A stretch of 64,000 nt of DNA from Bin80 sp965220935 (GCA_965220935.1 OZ244857.1:3782001-3846000), one strand, 5' to 3'; shown: positions 1 through 9,285, counted from the stretch's first letter. Translations and numbers: made by a program. The notes: generated by a model from the sequence alone, not told the origin.

Positions 1-54
1 GCCATGCTTCCCCTGCGCAGTGGAGTTTGTCGCGGGGCAAAGGAGGAGAGTTAA
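1..54 (+). CDS. C-terminal tail of an upstream cas-locus gene (partial)
   Basis: The frame starting at base 1 is open to a TAA at 52-54 and would end ...RGAKEES. The stop overlaps the ATG of the next gene by one base (TAATG), an arrangement typical of translationally coupled genes in one operon. Nothing in 17 residues identifies the protein. By position it should be part of a type III effector module, because a CARF-HEPN gene and cas1-cas2 follow on the same strand. That is inference from context. Confidence 0.4.
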   Translation, partial: AMLPLRSGVCRGAKEES

Positions 55-500
55 TGATTCAGATGATTGGATTTCCGAGCGAAAATCTGCCTCAAAGTAA
101 GCAGGTTCTCGGGGAATTACGCGATTATGCAAATAGTGCAATAAAATCCAAAGCGGGGAAGGCTCAGCCGCGTGGACAGATATCTCATACTAGAACTAAA
201 GGTAGACAACAACATCAACATTCAGGATTAGGGCAGGTCAATCAAATATCTTTAGGACTTCCATCTTCTGGAGAAGAGGTTCGGGTTCTTATGTTAGAGG
301 AAACAACCAAAAAGGGCTACTTAAAAGCAAAGCATTTAGAGAGTGGGCTTATTGGCAGTATGGTGGATCATGATAATACCCCTGATGATATTAATGCTGG
401 GCAAGAAAAGGATGTTATCATCCATCACGCGAACGAAAATAGTATCTCTTTCCGATGGAAGCCGTTACCGAGTAAAAAAAAGTCAAACAAACGTAACTAA
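54..500 (+). CDS. Small unknown protein in the type III CRISPR operon
   Basis: I do not recognise this 148-residue protein. I chose the ATG at 54 because an AGGAGGAG ribosome-binding site lies at 41-48 and the start overlaps the upstream stop (TAATG); a TTG at 27 is an alternative. The N-terminal third is basic and polar (KSKAGKAQPRGQ, then a His/Gln-rich RQQHQHSG). The C-terminal part alternates hydrophobic strands with glycines, ending in ISFRWKPLPSKKKSNKRN. This could be a small beta-barrel (OB-like) RNA-binding module, but that is a guess from the pattern. It sits 9 bases before the CARF-HEPN gene, so it is probably co-transcribed with the type III effector genes. No signal peptide or membrane segment is visible. 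Confidence 0.75.
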   Translation: MIQMIGFPSENLPQSKQVLGELRDYANSAIKSKAGKAQPRGQISHTRTKGRQQHQHSGLGQVNQISLGLPSSGEEVRVLMLEETTKKGYLKAKHLESGLIGSMVDHDNTPDDINAGQEKDVIIHHANENSISFRWKPLPSKKKSNKRN

Positions 501-509
501 TTATTACGC

Positions 510-1853
510 ATGGAGCCTATCAAGACAAAATCCGTCTGGAAAAGTGGTCTGGTTCTAACCGTTGGTACAGGGAAACGTGATGATTTACAGAAGTCATTGA
601 TTGATCCTTTAATGAAGAGTATAAATGATGGAGATTGGGACAGGGTTGTTTTGCTCCCGTCTCAAGAAACTGCCCCCAACGCTGAGCAGATTCTAAGTGA
701 AATGGACACCGACCATATCATCTCCAGACCCTTAGAAAAATCTGGAATGGAAACCAATGCAGATGAATGCTTTGGTCATTTTGATCAAATCCTTGAGGAA
801 CTGATCAACCAAGGATTTAACAGGACAGAGATTACGCTTGATTTTACTCGTGGCACTAAGGCAATGAGCGCCGCTCTGCTCATGGCAGGAATGTCAAGAG
901 AGATTCCAAATATTCGGTACGTATCTGGAAGTGAGCGTGATGATCGTGGTATGGTCATACCTGGGACGGAAGTAATAAAGGAAGCCAACACTCGTCTGGT
1001 TGATGCTAGACGATTACTCAATCAAACAGAACGGCTTATGCAACGAGGTAATTTTGAAGCCGTTTGTAACTTGATTCAAAATCGTAATCCTATAGAAGAA
1101 TCCACAGGATATTTCTACGAAATGCAAAAAGATCTCTGGGAGATTTGTGAATCGGCATTGGTTTACAGCGCTTGGGATCGATTTGATTACGAGGGTGCAT
1201 TTGAATTGTTGAAGAATGGAGAAAAATCATTTCGTAATGGACGCTATGGTCCCACACAGGAGATGAATGACTGGCTAAAATATTTAGCGAATGAAATTGA
1301 TAGGGGCAATACTAATACATCTGCGATTTATGTTCAACGATTAGCTTGCGATGTATTGGCCAATGCCGAACGACGCATACGCGACGGGCTATATGAGGAT
1401 GCCTATGTTAGATGTTATCGGGTCTTGGAATTAATCGGTCAATACTGCCTCTTTCAGAGAGGCTATGATAGTGGAATGTTGTCTGAGCATGACGAAAAAG
1501 TTCAGGAGCTTGTGCGCTATCTGGAAAAAAAGAAGTCTGCCCCATTGGGAAAAGTCAGAATCAAAAAGAAATCTTTTGCCACAGCAGGTCAATACCAAGT
1601 TACCCGATTGCTTGACATTCGGGGTGATTGCAGAGGTAATGCACTAAATGCACTTGGGAATAAAAGAGATAGGTTCTTGACTTCTAACAGAAATAAGAGC
1701 CTACTTATTCATGGGTTTTCTTCTGCCAATACCGAACAAATTAAAAATATTGAGATCTCGGTAAAAGACTTGGAAGAATTTTTATGCAATGATTTTGATA
1801 AGGCTAGAGACTATCTCAAAGTCGCGCGAAGCATAAATTTTAGCATTGAATAA
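510..1853 (+). CDS. CARF-HEPN CRISPR-associated ribonuclease (Csm6-like, TIGR02710-type)
   Basis: This 447-residue protein fits the CRISPR-associated TIGR02710/Csm6-like group. In such proteins a CARF domain senses cyclic oligoadenylate made by the type III effector and switches on a HEPN ribonuclease that cuts RNA non-specifically. The N-terminal CARF signature is visible as LTVGTGKRDD (residues 16-25) and DFTRGTKAMS (111-120). A helical middle follows, and near the C-terminus RNKSLLIHG gives an R-x6-H HEPN motif (R394, H401). The start at 510 is 9 bases after the previous stop. The gene is followed after 3 bases by cas1, so it is part of the cas operon. It indicates a type III system whose other genes lie upstream of the window. 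The exact ligand and subtype cannot be read from the sequence. Confidence 0.85.
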   Translation: MEPIKTKSVWKSGLVLTVGTGKRDDLQKSLIDPLMKSINDGDWDRVVLLPSQETAPNAEQILSEMDTDHIISRPLEKSGMETNADECFGHFDQILEELINQGFNRTEITLDFTRGTKAMSAALLMAGMSREIPNIRYVSGSERDDRGMVIPGTEVIKEANTRLVDARRLLNQTERLMQRGNFEAVCNLIQNRNPIEESTGYFYEMQKDLWEICESALVYSAWDRFDYEGAFELLKNGEKSFRNGRYGPTQEMNDWLKYLANEIDRGNTNTSAIYVQRLACDVLANAERRIRDGLYEDAYVRCYRVLELIGQYCLFQRGYDSGMLSEHDEKVQELVRYLEKKKSAPLGKVRIKKKSFATAGQYQVTRLLDIRGDCRGNALNALGNKRDRFLTSNRNKSLLIHGFSSANTEQIKNIEISVKDLEEFLCNDFDKARDYLKVARSINFSIE

Positions 1854-1856
1854 AAC

Positions 1857-2092
1857 GTGCCAACACTGTATATCACTGAACCTGGCGCCACGATCCGATT
1901 CTCTACGGGGTCAATTGTCGTAACGGTTTCTAAAGACCCTGATGGTAGCGGGCCTTTGCCCACCAAGACCCAACAGTTGATTGAGGTAGAGCCGCATCGT
2001 ATTGAACTCATTGCAATTGTGGGGCAGATACACATTACTAGTCATGCGATACGATTCTGCCTTGAAAATGGAATTCCTGTCTCATGGTTTAA
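1857..2092 (+). pseudogene. cas1: cas1, N-terminal fragment (split by IS1634-family insertion)
   Basis: This encodes the first 78 residues of Cas1, the integrase subunit that inserts new spacers. It begins with a GTG at 1857 (PTLYITEPGATIRF) and runs through the beta-rich N-terminal domain to GIPVSWF, where the insertion sequence starts at 2093 and stops the frame at TGA 2095-2097. Joining base 2092 to 4264, with one copy of the 6-bp duplication kept, restores an uninterrupted frame reading SWFKRNGDYLGRM. The repaired gene would encode about 348 residues, normal for Cas1. The catalytic residues lie in the other fragment, so this part alone should be inactive. The gene follows the CARF-HEPN gene by 3 bases. 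Confidence 0.92.
2087..2092. repeat. Target site duplication GTTTAA, left copy
   Basis: GTTTAA directly precedes the first base of the left inverted repeat of the inserted element. The same six bases directly follow its right inverted repeat at 4258-4263. Removing the element plus one copy repairs the cas1 reading frame, which confirms the pair as the duplication made on insertion. Confidence 0.93.
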
Positions 2093-4257
2093 CTGAAGTT
2101 AACCCTATTTTCACCTGAGATAGGCCTATTTTAGTTCAACGCATCTCTATTTTCTCTTGATCTGCGCCAATTTCTGCCCTGATATTGGCATTTTGTCCCC
2201 TTAAACGTCTGATTTAGCCGATTTTCGGTGGTTTTTTTGGTTTTTATTCTCTAAATGTGTGTGCCCATGTATTTTATTTAAAATAAATTTTTTATTTTGC
2301 ATATTTATATAGGTTTTTGTCGTATATTTAGATATAATCAAACTCTTTATGTACCCATGTACATCTCTCAAATTCCGAACCGTAACTCTAAACCAACCTG
2401 GCTCATCCGAACCTCTACTCGCGTTGGTAACAAAGTCGTCAAAACGACCATCTCCAATATTACCCGTCTCCCTCAGCCTATCATTGATGGCATTGGTATC
2501 CTCTTGAAAGGTGGCACGGCGGTCAAAACCATCAAAGACGCCTTTGAGATTCGCAGTAGCAAACCCCACGGGCATGTGGCTGCAGTCCTGGGCATGATGA
2601 CCCAACTCAAGATCCATGACCTGATTGCCCCAAAGAACTCACGCTTTCGTCGCCTGGTGCTTGGGATGATTGCCGCCCGCGTGTTAGACCCGGCCAGCAA
2701 ACTCCAGACCAGTACCATGCTCAATCAAGAGACCGCTGCCGATACCCTCAACGAAGAATTGAACCTCAAGTACGTTGATCAGGATGACTTGTATGAAGCC
2801 ATGGATCAGCTGGCCAAGTGCAAAGCCGACATTGAGTGCACATTAGCCAAACGGCATTTGACAGAAGGGGGGATGGTACTCTATGACGTCAGCAGTAGTT
2901 ATGTGGAAGGGGAGAAAAATTTCTTCGCGGAGTTTGGCCATAACCGAGATAAGAAAAAAGGCAAAAAACAAGTCGTTTATGGGCTGATCACCGATGCAGA
3001 GGGACGCCCCGTCTCGGTAGAGGTCTTTCCAGGCAATACCGCCGATACTGCAACGCTTGGATGTCAGATCACTAAGATTCAAGAGTCCTTTGGATTAAAG
3101 CATGTTATATTGGTTGGAGATCGGGGGTTATTGAAGCAGAAGCAGATTAAAGAGGAGATCATGCCTGTGGGGCTGGATTGGATCACGGGTATGCAAAAGG
3201 GGGAGATCCGAAAGGTGGTAGATCACCAGGAAAAAGAGGAGCGTCGGAAAGAGGAAATGCGTGAAGTGATAGAGCAAAAGGAAATTCAGATGAGTTTATT
3301 TGATCAGCAGAATCTGGTGGAACTAGAGTGTGATTTATATCCAGATGAAACCCTGATTCTGTGCAAGAACCCCTTACAAGCGGCCAAGAGTAAGCAAACA
3401 CGGGATGCGTTGTTGGACAAAGCAGATGAGGGACTTAACAAGATGATCAAAGCCATCACGGCGACGCCGTGCCGATTAAAAAACGAAGCCAAAATTGGCA
3501 TGCGCGTCCAGAAGGTTGTGGGCAAACACAAATTAAAGCGGTTCTACAATCTGGACGACATTAAGGAGGGACATTTTACCTATAGCCGCAATGAACAAGC
3601 GATTAAAAAAGCCGAACTCTTGGACGGCGTGTATGCCATTCGGTCAAGTGTGAAAAAGGCCCCCGAGACATTAGTCTCCGATTACAAGCGTTTATCTTCG
3701 GTAGAATGGGCATTTAGAACCATGAAATCCATGTCGTTGCGCGTACGCCCGATTCATCATCGCAATGAACATCGGGTTATTGCGCATATCTTTTTGTGTA
3801 TGTTGGCCTATTATGTAGAGTACCACCTCCGTCAGAAGCTCGCGCCCATGTTGTTTGCAGAAGATGATTTGCAACTCAAGAGAGCGCAAAGAAAAGACAT
3901 GGTCTTGCCAGCCAAGCGCTCAGATGAAGCCAAAGAGAAAGCGCAAAGCAAGACGACATCAGATGACGAAACCGCCATGAGTTATGAGTCGGTGATGAAA
4001 ACTTTGTCTGGGTTGAGTCGTGTAGTGGGCGTTCCGAAAATCACAACCGATAATTCTCCCGAAGTGACCTTGTTTGAGGATTACAATCCGACCCAAATGA
4101 AGGCGCTAAAACTCCTGAATATCAAACTCTCCTGAGTGACCGGTTCGTCAGACTGAAGCATATTTCTGGCAGATAATCCTCCAGATTGTAGTCAAAAATT
4201 CTCAAATTCTCTGGAAATACTGAACCTTCTGGAAATTGAAAATAGGGTTAACTTCAG
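2093..4257 (+). mobile_element. Complete IS1634-family insertion sequence inside cas1
   Basis: This 2165-bp element is bounded by perfect 20-bp terminal inverted repeats (left 2093-2112, beginning CTGAAGTTAACCC; right 4238-4257) and by a 6-bp GTTTAA duplication. It contains one long transposase gene on the plus strand. The intact ends, intact transposase and exact duplication point to a recent insertion. A related left end (same first 14 bases) occurs alone at 21653, so relatives of this element are or were present elsewhere in the genome. Confidence 0.93.
2357..4135 (+). CDS. IS1634-family DDE transposase
   Basis: The 592-residue transposase catalyses cut-and-paste movement of the surrounding element. 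The RNase H-like catalytic core is recognisable: MVLYDVSSSYVEG holds the first Asp, HVILVGDRGLL the second Asp, and SSVEWAFRTMKS the final Glu, with a charged, coiled-coil-like insertion (QEKEERRKEEMREV) in the middle. I chose the ATG at 2357 (MYISQIPNRNSK) because IS1634 transposases usually begin with a short MY(L/I) segment; the frame stays open upstream to 2297. The length and the K/E-rich insertion fit the family. The gene shows no frameshift or stop, so it may still be active. It lies in the same direction as cas1, which it disrupts. Confidence 0.92.
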   Translation: MYISQIPNRNSKPTWLIRTSTRVGNKVVKTTISNITRLPQPIIDGIGILLKGGTAVKTIKDAFEIRSSKPHGHVAAVLGMMTQLKIHDLIAPKNSRFRRLVLGMIAARVLDPASKLQTSTMLNQETAADTLNEELNLKYVDQDDLYEAMDQLAKCKADIECTLAKRHLTEGGMVLYDVSSSYVEGEKNFFAEFGHNRDKKKGKKQVVYGLITDAEGRPVSVEVFPGNTADTATLGCQITKIQESFGLKHVILVGDRGLLKQKQIKEEIMPVGLDWITGMQKGEIRKVVDHQEKEERRKEEMREVIEQKEIQMSLFDQQNLVELECDLYPDETLILCKNPLQAAKSKQTRDALLDKADEGLNKMIKAITATPCRLKNEAKIGMRVQKVVGKHKLKRFYNLDDIKEGHFTYSRNEQAIKKAELLDGVYAIRSSVKKAPETLVSDYKRLSSVEWAFRTMKSMSLRVRPIHHRNEHRVIAHIFLCMLAYYVEYHLRQKLAPMLFAEDDLQLKRAQRKDMVLPAKRSDEAKEKAQSKTTSDDETAMSYESVMKTLSGLSRVVGVPKITTDNSPEVTLFEDYNPTQMKALKLLNIKLS

Positions 4258-4263
4258 GTTTAA
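4258..4263. repeat. Target site duplication GTTTAA, right copy
   Basis: This is the second copy of the 6-bp direct duplication flanking the IS1634-family element, immediately after the right inverted repeat. Base 4264 onward resumes cas1. Confidence 0.93.
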
Positions 4264-5074
4264 GCGGAACGGAGATTATCTGGGGAGAATGGTACCAGAA
4301 CTTTCGCGGACTGCTGATCTTCGCATGGCACAGTATTCTGCAGCCGTGAATGCGGATAAATCACTGACGTTGGCAAAAGAATTTGTTTGTGGGAAGATTC
4401 ACAATTCAATTCAAGTGTTGTCCTCCATTCGATCAAACCGCGCGAGTCATCCGGAACTTGGCTCTGCCCTTAATCGGCTAAAATCACTTCAAGAACAAGT
4501 TTCAGATGTGAAAGATCTGTCATCATTATTGGGATATGAGGGAACAGCTGCGCGAACCTATTTCAGCGGCCTGAAAGTCGGATTTGATGGTGAAATCTCG
4601 TTTAATGGACGTGAAAAGAGACCACCTCCCGATCCAGCTAACGCATTATTATCATTAGGATATGTTATACTGACAAATTGGTTAGCAAGTACAATAGAAT
4701 CTCAGAATTTGGATCCATATGTCGGGTTTATGCATCAGCGCAGATCGGGCCGGCCAAGTTTGGCATTAGATCTTGTGGAAGAGTTGCGTGCACCAGTTGT
4801 AGATCGTTTTGTCCTTCGAATGTGTAATCGCAGGCAACTACGCATGGAGCACTTTGAGAAAAATTCTGAGGACATAGGCGTCCGACTCACTCGCAGTGGC
4901 TTGAGGATATTCTTTCGTGCATGGGAGTCTATGTTAGACAATCCTCTTCCAGGGGTAAAGAGTGAAATTTCTCTTGAATCAATGATTCGCCATCAAGTCA
5001 GTCAATTAGCAAGTCATTTACGGAGTAAAGAGAGATATCGTTCACTCCGTCTAGGAGAGAAACATATATGTTAA
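4264..5074 (+). pseudogene. cas1: cas1, C-terminal catalytic fragment
   Basis: This continues Cas1 after the insertion. The alpha-helical catalytic domain is intact: LLGYEGTAARTYFSG carries the conserved metal-binding Glu, and GFMHQRRSGRPSLALDLVEELRAPVVDR carries the conserved His and acidic residue of Cas1. The nearest ATG in frame is at 4289, so a 261-residue protein lacking the N-terminal domain might be made. It would lack the dimerisation and Cas2-facing beta domain, so spacer integration is unlikely. The fragment ends with TAA at 5072-5074, overlapping the cas2 start by 7 bases. Whether cas2 is still transcribed depends on readthrough from the insertion sequence. Confidence 0.92.
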
Positions 5075-5364
5075 TCATGCCTCGGTATACTATTGCATAT
5101 GATATTTCTAACAATTCTCGTAGGCGTAAGGTAGCCAACTGCCTTGACTCTTATGGGGATCGAGTCCAGAATAGCGTTTTTGAGATGGTTGTGTCCCCAT
5201 TGATGTTACAAAACTGCCTGAATCAAGTGAGGAGTATTATTGACTTAGCTGAAGATAAAGTCGCTGTATATTTCATATGTAGCAATTGTGAATCAAAACG
5301 TTTGTATCTTGGTAAGGACGAAGATATCTATAATGTCGGTAATGAGGATGTTTTTATTGTATAG
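5068..5364 (+). CDS. cas2: Cas2, spacer-acquisition subunit
   Basis: The 98-residue product matches Cas2, the ferredoxin-fold dimer that bridges two Cas1 dimers during spacer integration. It begins MLIMPRYTIAYDISNNSRRRKVANCLDSYGDRVQNSVFE; the YDIS strand end carries the conserved Asp and the RVQNSVFE strand is typical. A good AGGAGAG site at 5053-5059 lies 8 bases before the ATG at 5068, so I prefer that start over the ATG at 5077. The start overlaps the end of cas1, so the two were translated together. The gene is intact, but without a functional Cas1 it probably has no acquisition role here. Confidence 0.92.
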   Translation: MLIMPRYTIAYDISNNSRRRKVANCLDSYGDRVQNSVFEMVVSPLMLQNCLNQVRSIIDLAEDKVAVYFICSNCESKRLYLGKDEDIYNVGNEDVFIV

Positions 5365-5690
5365 ATTTTGTTTTCGTAACCTCAAAAGGCCGAAAAACAG
5401 TTATAGGTTACGAATGAGTCTAAACGATATATTAGATAGGAGTTTTAATGATTTCGGTTTCTTGGAAATGGGATTATTGAATATTCAAAAAAGTTTCGTA
5501 CCATTAGGTTACGAAATGCGACTGGCATATCAGATAATTTATGGAATTTCGCGTGTGTTTTGATGAATTTGTTAATTAATGCATAAGCGGAATCCCCTAT
5601 AAAATATGATTTTTTGCTAAAAATTGATAGGTATGCTCAATTTCGTACATATAACCAGAACATTGATATGGAGTTTACAGGTATGATGCT
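5365..5690 (+). promoter_or_regulatory. CRISPR leader region, AT-rich, with repeated AGGTTACGAA motifs
   Basis: This AT-rich stretch between cas2 and the first repeat is in the position of the leader that drives array transcription and guides spacer insertion. It holds AGGTTACGAA at 5405-5414 and 5506-5515 and its inverse TTCGTAACCT at 5373-5382, so one palindromic pair and one direct pair. These could be protein-binding sites. No convincing gene is present. Confidence 0.7.
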
Positions 5691-8600
5691 CTATCAATGA
5701 CCGCCCCGCTCATCAGGGGATTGAAACGAACTTGCTCCGATTTGAGACTTCAAAAACAATGTCGTACTATCAATGACCGCCCCGCTCATCAGGGGATTGA
5801 AACAATATCCGAAATATCCAATCCATCATCTCCCTTTACCTATCAATGACCGCCCCGCTCATCAGGGGATTGAAACTCCAGCACCTGTAACAGGGAAACA
5901 AATCGCGTTCGCCATTCTATCAATGACCGCCCCGCTCATCAGGGGATTGAAACAACGACTGCGCTCACGGCAACGCTCACCAATGAACTCAATCTATCAA
6001 TGACCGCCCCGCTCATCAGGGGATTGAAACCGGATATTCAGTGTTGCGCTCGTAAATTTTGTAGACCATCTATCAATGACCGCCCCGCTCATCAGGGGAT
6101 TGAAACATAGAAAACATCTTAGGCGTTAATCGGCTTTCGTACCTATCAATGACCGCCCCGCTCATCAGGGGATTGAAACCCAGTGCGCTGATCCGTGCAA
6201 GTGCATCCGTTGCTGTCTCCATCAATGATCGCCCCGCTCATCAGGGGATTGAAACCAAATCGTTGTCTACTCTACTTCGAGAGATCAGCGTTTGACTATC
6301 AATGACCGCCCCGCTCATCAGGGGATTGAAACCGCGTTAAAACGCCCATATGACGCTCAAATAGAAAACATCTTACTATCAATGACCGCCCCGCTCATCA
6401 GGGGATTGAAACTAACGACTTAACATCTTTCACGGCTTGTTCCCATCGTTCAAGCTATCAATGACCGCCCCGCTCATCAGGGGATTGAAACCTCCATTAT
6501 ATCCGAACTTAATCTGGATTATAACGTCCACTATCAATGACCGCCCCGCTCATCAGGGGATTGAAACCCAAAGCGAACAAAAAGATGATGAAAATTTTCA
6601 TGACGAGACCTATCAATGACCGCCCCGCTCATCAGGGGATTGAAACTGCCGAGAATCCAACTGTCAAAATTGCGGATTACGTGAACTATCAATGACCGCC
6701 CCGCTCATCAGGGGATTGAAACCGGTCATCGCTTTCGCAATGTGCGATCTCCGAAGTAGCTATCAATGACCGCCCCGCTCATCAGGGGATTGAAACACAA
6801 CTAAAGCGAACAGGTAACAACCGCTTACTGTATTAGACTATCAATGACCGCCCCGCTCATCAGGGGATTGAAACGTCCATATTACGTTCTTTGACAGTTT
6901 GTGGAATACTTTCCTATCAATGACCGCCCCGCTCATCAGGGGATTGAAACCTCTCCGTGAAAACTGATATTCATCGTACTGTTGTTTGTCTATCAATGAC
7001 CGCCCCGCTCATCAGGGGATTGAAACTTGCCGTAAAAACTGATATTCATTAGATATTAGGCTTTAGCTATCAATGACCGCCCCGCTCATCAGGGGATTGA
7101 AACTACAGCATAAAACGCATCACCGATCTTCCCTACATTCTGCTATCAATGACCGCCCCGCTCATCAGGGGATTGAAACAAATGAAAATTTTATGTTACT
7201 CATGTGATATGTGTGAAATGGCTATCAATGACCGCCCCGCTCATCAGGGGATTGAAACTTGTGTGCTCATTTTTTATAAATTGTATGTTCAACAATCCTA
7301 TCAATGACCGCCCCGCTCATCAGGGGATTGAAACGGACTTATCTAACTCAGAAGCCAGTGACGCAAACTTTGCACTATCAATGACCGCCCCGCTCATCAG
7401 GGGATTGAAACACCACAATAGAAGCAAAGAAAATTAGTACGTAATACACCTATCAATGACCGCCCCGCTCATCAGGGGATTGAAACAAAGTATTTAATTA
7501 CGCGCACTGCTGCGCCAGTAATTAACTATCAATGACCGCCCCGCTCATCAGGGGATTGAAACCAACTCAAATGGTTGAAGTTCAGGTAGATCATCAGTAT
7601 CTATCAATGACCGCCCCGCTCATCAGGGGATTGAAACCTTATTAAGCTTGGTAACGGTAACGGTACGGTACCCCCCTATCAATGACCGCCCCGCTCATCA
7701 GGGGATTGAAACCTGAGTAAACCATTCAGAAATCAACATGATAAGATAAAACCACTATCAATGACCGCCCCGCTCATCAGGGGATTGAAACCAGCAAAGG
7801 GGGCGATGGTTGGGCTGGGAGAGACAGATGACTATCAATGACCGCCCCGCTCATCAAGGGATTGAAACATATAGGAGGGGTTGGTATTCAGAAGAGCTTC
7901 AAGCTCTTCCTATCAATGACCGCCCCGCTCATCAGGGGATTGAAACTGAACTGTTTCCTAAACATCCAGGTCTAACATTGGAGCGCTATCAATGACCGCC
8001 CCGCTCATCAGGGGATTGAAACGCGTCCAAACGGATGCTGTTCACGGTGCAAGATGTGTGACTATCAATGACCGCCCCGCTCATCAGGGGATTGAAACGG
8101 AACTGATCGGACCTTGTCCACTGCTCAATACTTCTACTATCAATGACCGCCCCGCTCATCAGGGGATTGAAACGGAATCAATTTCTTGATCTCCTTGACC
8201 TCGTCGTCCGTTACCTATCAATGACCGCCCCGCTCATCAGGGGATTGAAACATAGATGCAAGAAAGATTGCGGCAAAATATACCGCGTAAATCCTATCAA
8301 TGACCGCCCCGCTCATCAGGGGATTGAAACATGATGTGATTCTTTGGCCTCCAAAATAATGGAGACCACGACTATCAATGACCGCCCCGCTCATCAGGGG
8401 ATTGAAACGTGTGATAGATACGCTGACCGTCTACAATCGCAGTTATAAACTATCAATGACCGCCCCGCTCATCAGGGGATTGAAACGGGGCGGCACGGGG
8501 CTTCCCGATACGACAGGTGCTTCAACTATCAATGACCGCCCCGCTCATCAGGGGATTGAAACTTGCGCTCCTTTTTTCCTTGACGGGGTTGTCGCGAGCT

Positions 8601-9023
8601 GGCTATCAATGACCGCCCCGCTCATCAGGGGATTGAAACGGTATGTGTCAATAACCAATGCTAAGATCAGTTATTGACCTATCAATGACCGCCCCGCTCA
8701 TCAGGGGATTGAAACGGTAAACCAATCGTTTAGTAACAAGACAGCATAAAACCACTATCAATGACCGCCCCGCTCATCAGGGGATTGAAACATTGACTTC
8801 TCCTTCCTCTATATCCCAAATGGATATATAGCTATCAATGACCGCCCCGCTCATCAGGGGATTGAAACCGCCATTAAGTCACCAAGTGTTACCACTTGGT
8901 TGCAAGATTCTATCAATGACCGCCCCGCTCATCAGGGGATTGAAACCTGGCAAAATAAATTGAACACAAATTCAGAAATAAGTTCACTATCAATGACCGC
9001 CCCGCTCATCAGGGGATTGAAAC
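5691..9023 (+). CRISPR. CRISPR array: 44 repeats of 37 bp, 43 spacers
   Basis: The repeat begins CTATCAATGACCGCC and ends CAGGGGATTGAAAC, with spacers of 36-43 bases. The ATTGAAAC 3' end and the upstream cas genes and leader indicate transcription left to right. I counted 44 repeats; all look identical except repeat 8 (6219-6255, two changes) and repeat 29 (7832-7868, one change). The last repeat (8987-9023) is perfect, so the array has no degenerate terminal repeat. Spacers 6 and 9 overlap in sequence, spacers 17 and 18 are near-homologous, and spacers 29 and 42 are palindromic. The downstream boundary is abrupt. Confidence 0.98.
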
Positions 9024-9050
9024 TATCGGATCGCGCCGCTCCTTGACTCT

Positions 9051-9072
9051 ACAACCTCTGGAAGGAGGTTGT
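9051..9072 (+). repeat. Inverted repeat just after the CRISPR array
   Basis: ACAACCTC and GAGGTTGT form an 8-bp stem with a 6-base loop, 27 bases after the last repeat. There is no T-run after it, so it is only a possible terminator of the array transcript. Confidence 0.45.
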
Positions 9073-9157
9073 ATGATATGGGATACCATTTTTTAAGGGG
9101 AATTATCCAACTACCTGTAACCTTTGCCCGGCTGGGCGCTGGGGGCGCACGATTGCA

Positions 9158-9285
9158 AGTTTTCTGGGATGTTTGGCAAATTTTTCAATTAGGGCAGAGA
9201 CGCATCACCAGATCAGCAAGAAGTACTTGGGTAGATATGCCAGCCAGATTGCAGGTATGCACAACATTGGGTCAACGGTGCTAGG
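9158..9285 (+). pseudogene. IS1595-type transposase remnant (C-terminal fragment)
   Basis: In the frame starting near 9173 the translation contains RAETHHQISKKYLGRYASQ followed by IAGMHNIG. This resembles the conserved C-terminus of IS1595-family transposases (pattern RG-x-GTxHxISxKYLxRYxxEFAxRHN). Only about 40 residues survive and no element ends were found. The assignment rests on motif memory. The rest of 9024-9382 shows nothing I can assign. Confidence 0.45.

Noticed and set aside
5773..8677. Several open frames with repeated MTAPLIRGLK or INDRPAHQGIET words
   Set aside because: They are translations of the CRISPR repeats and spacers, not genes.
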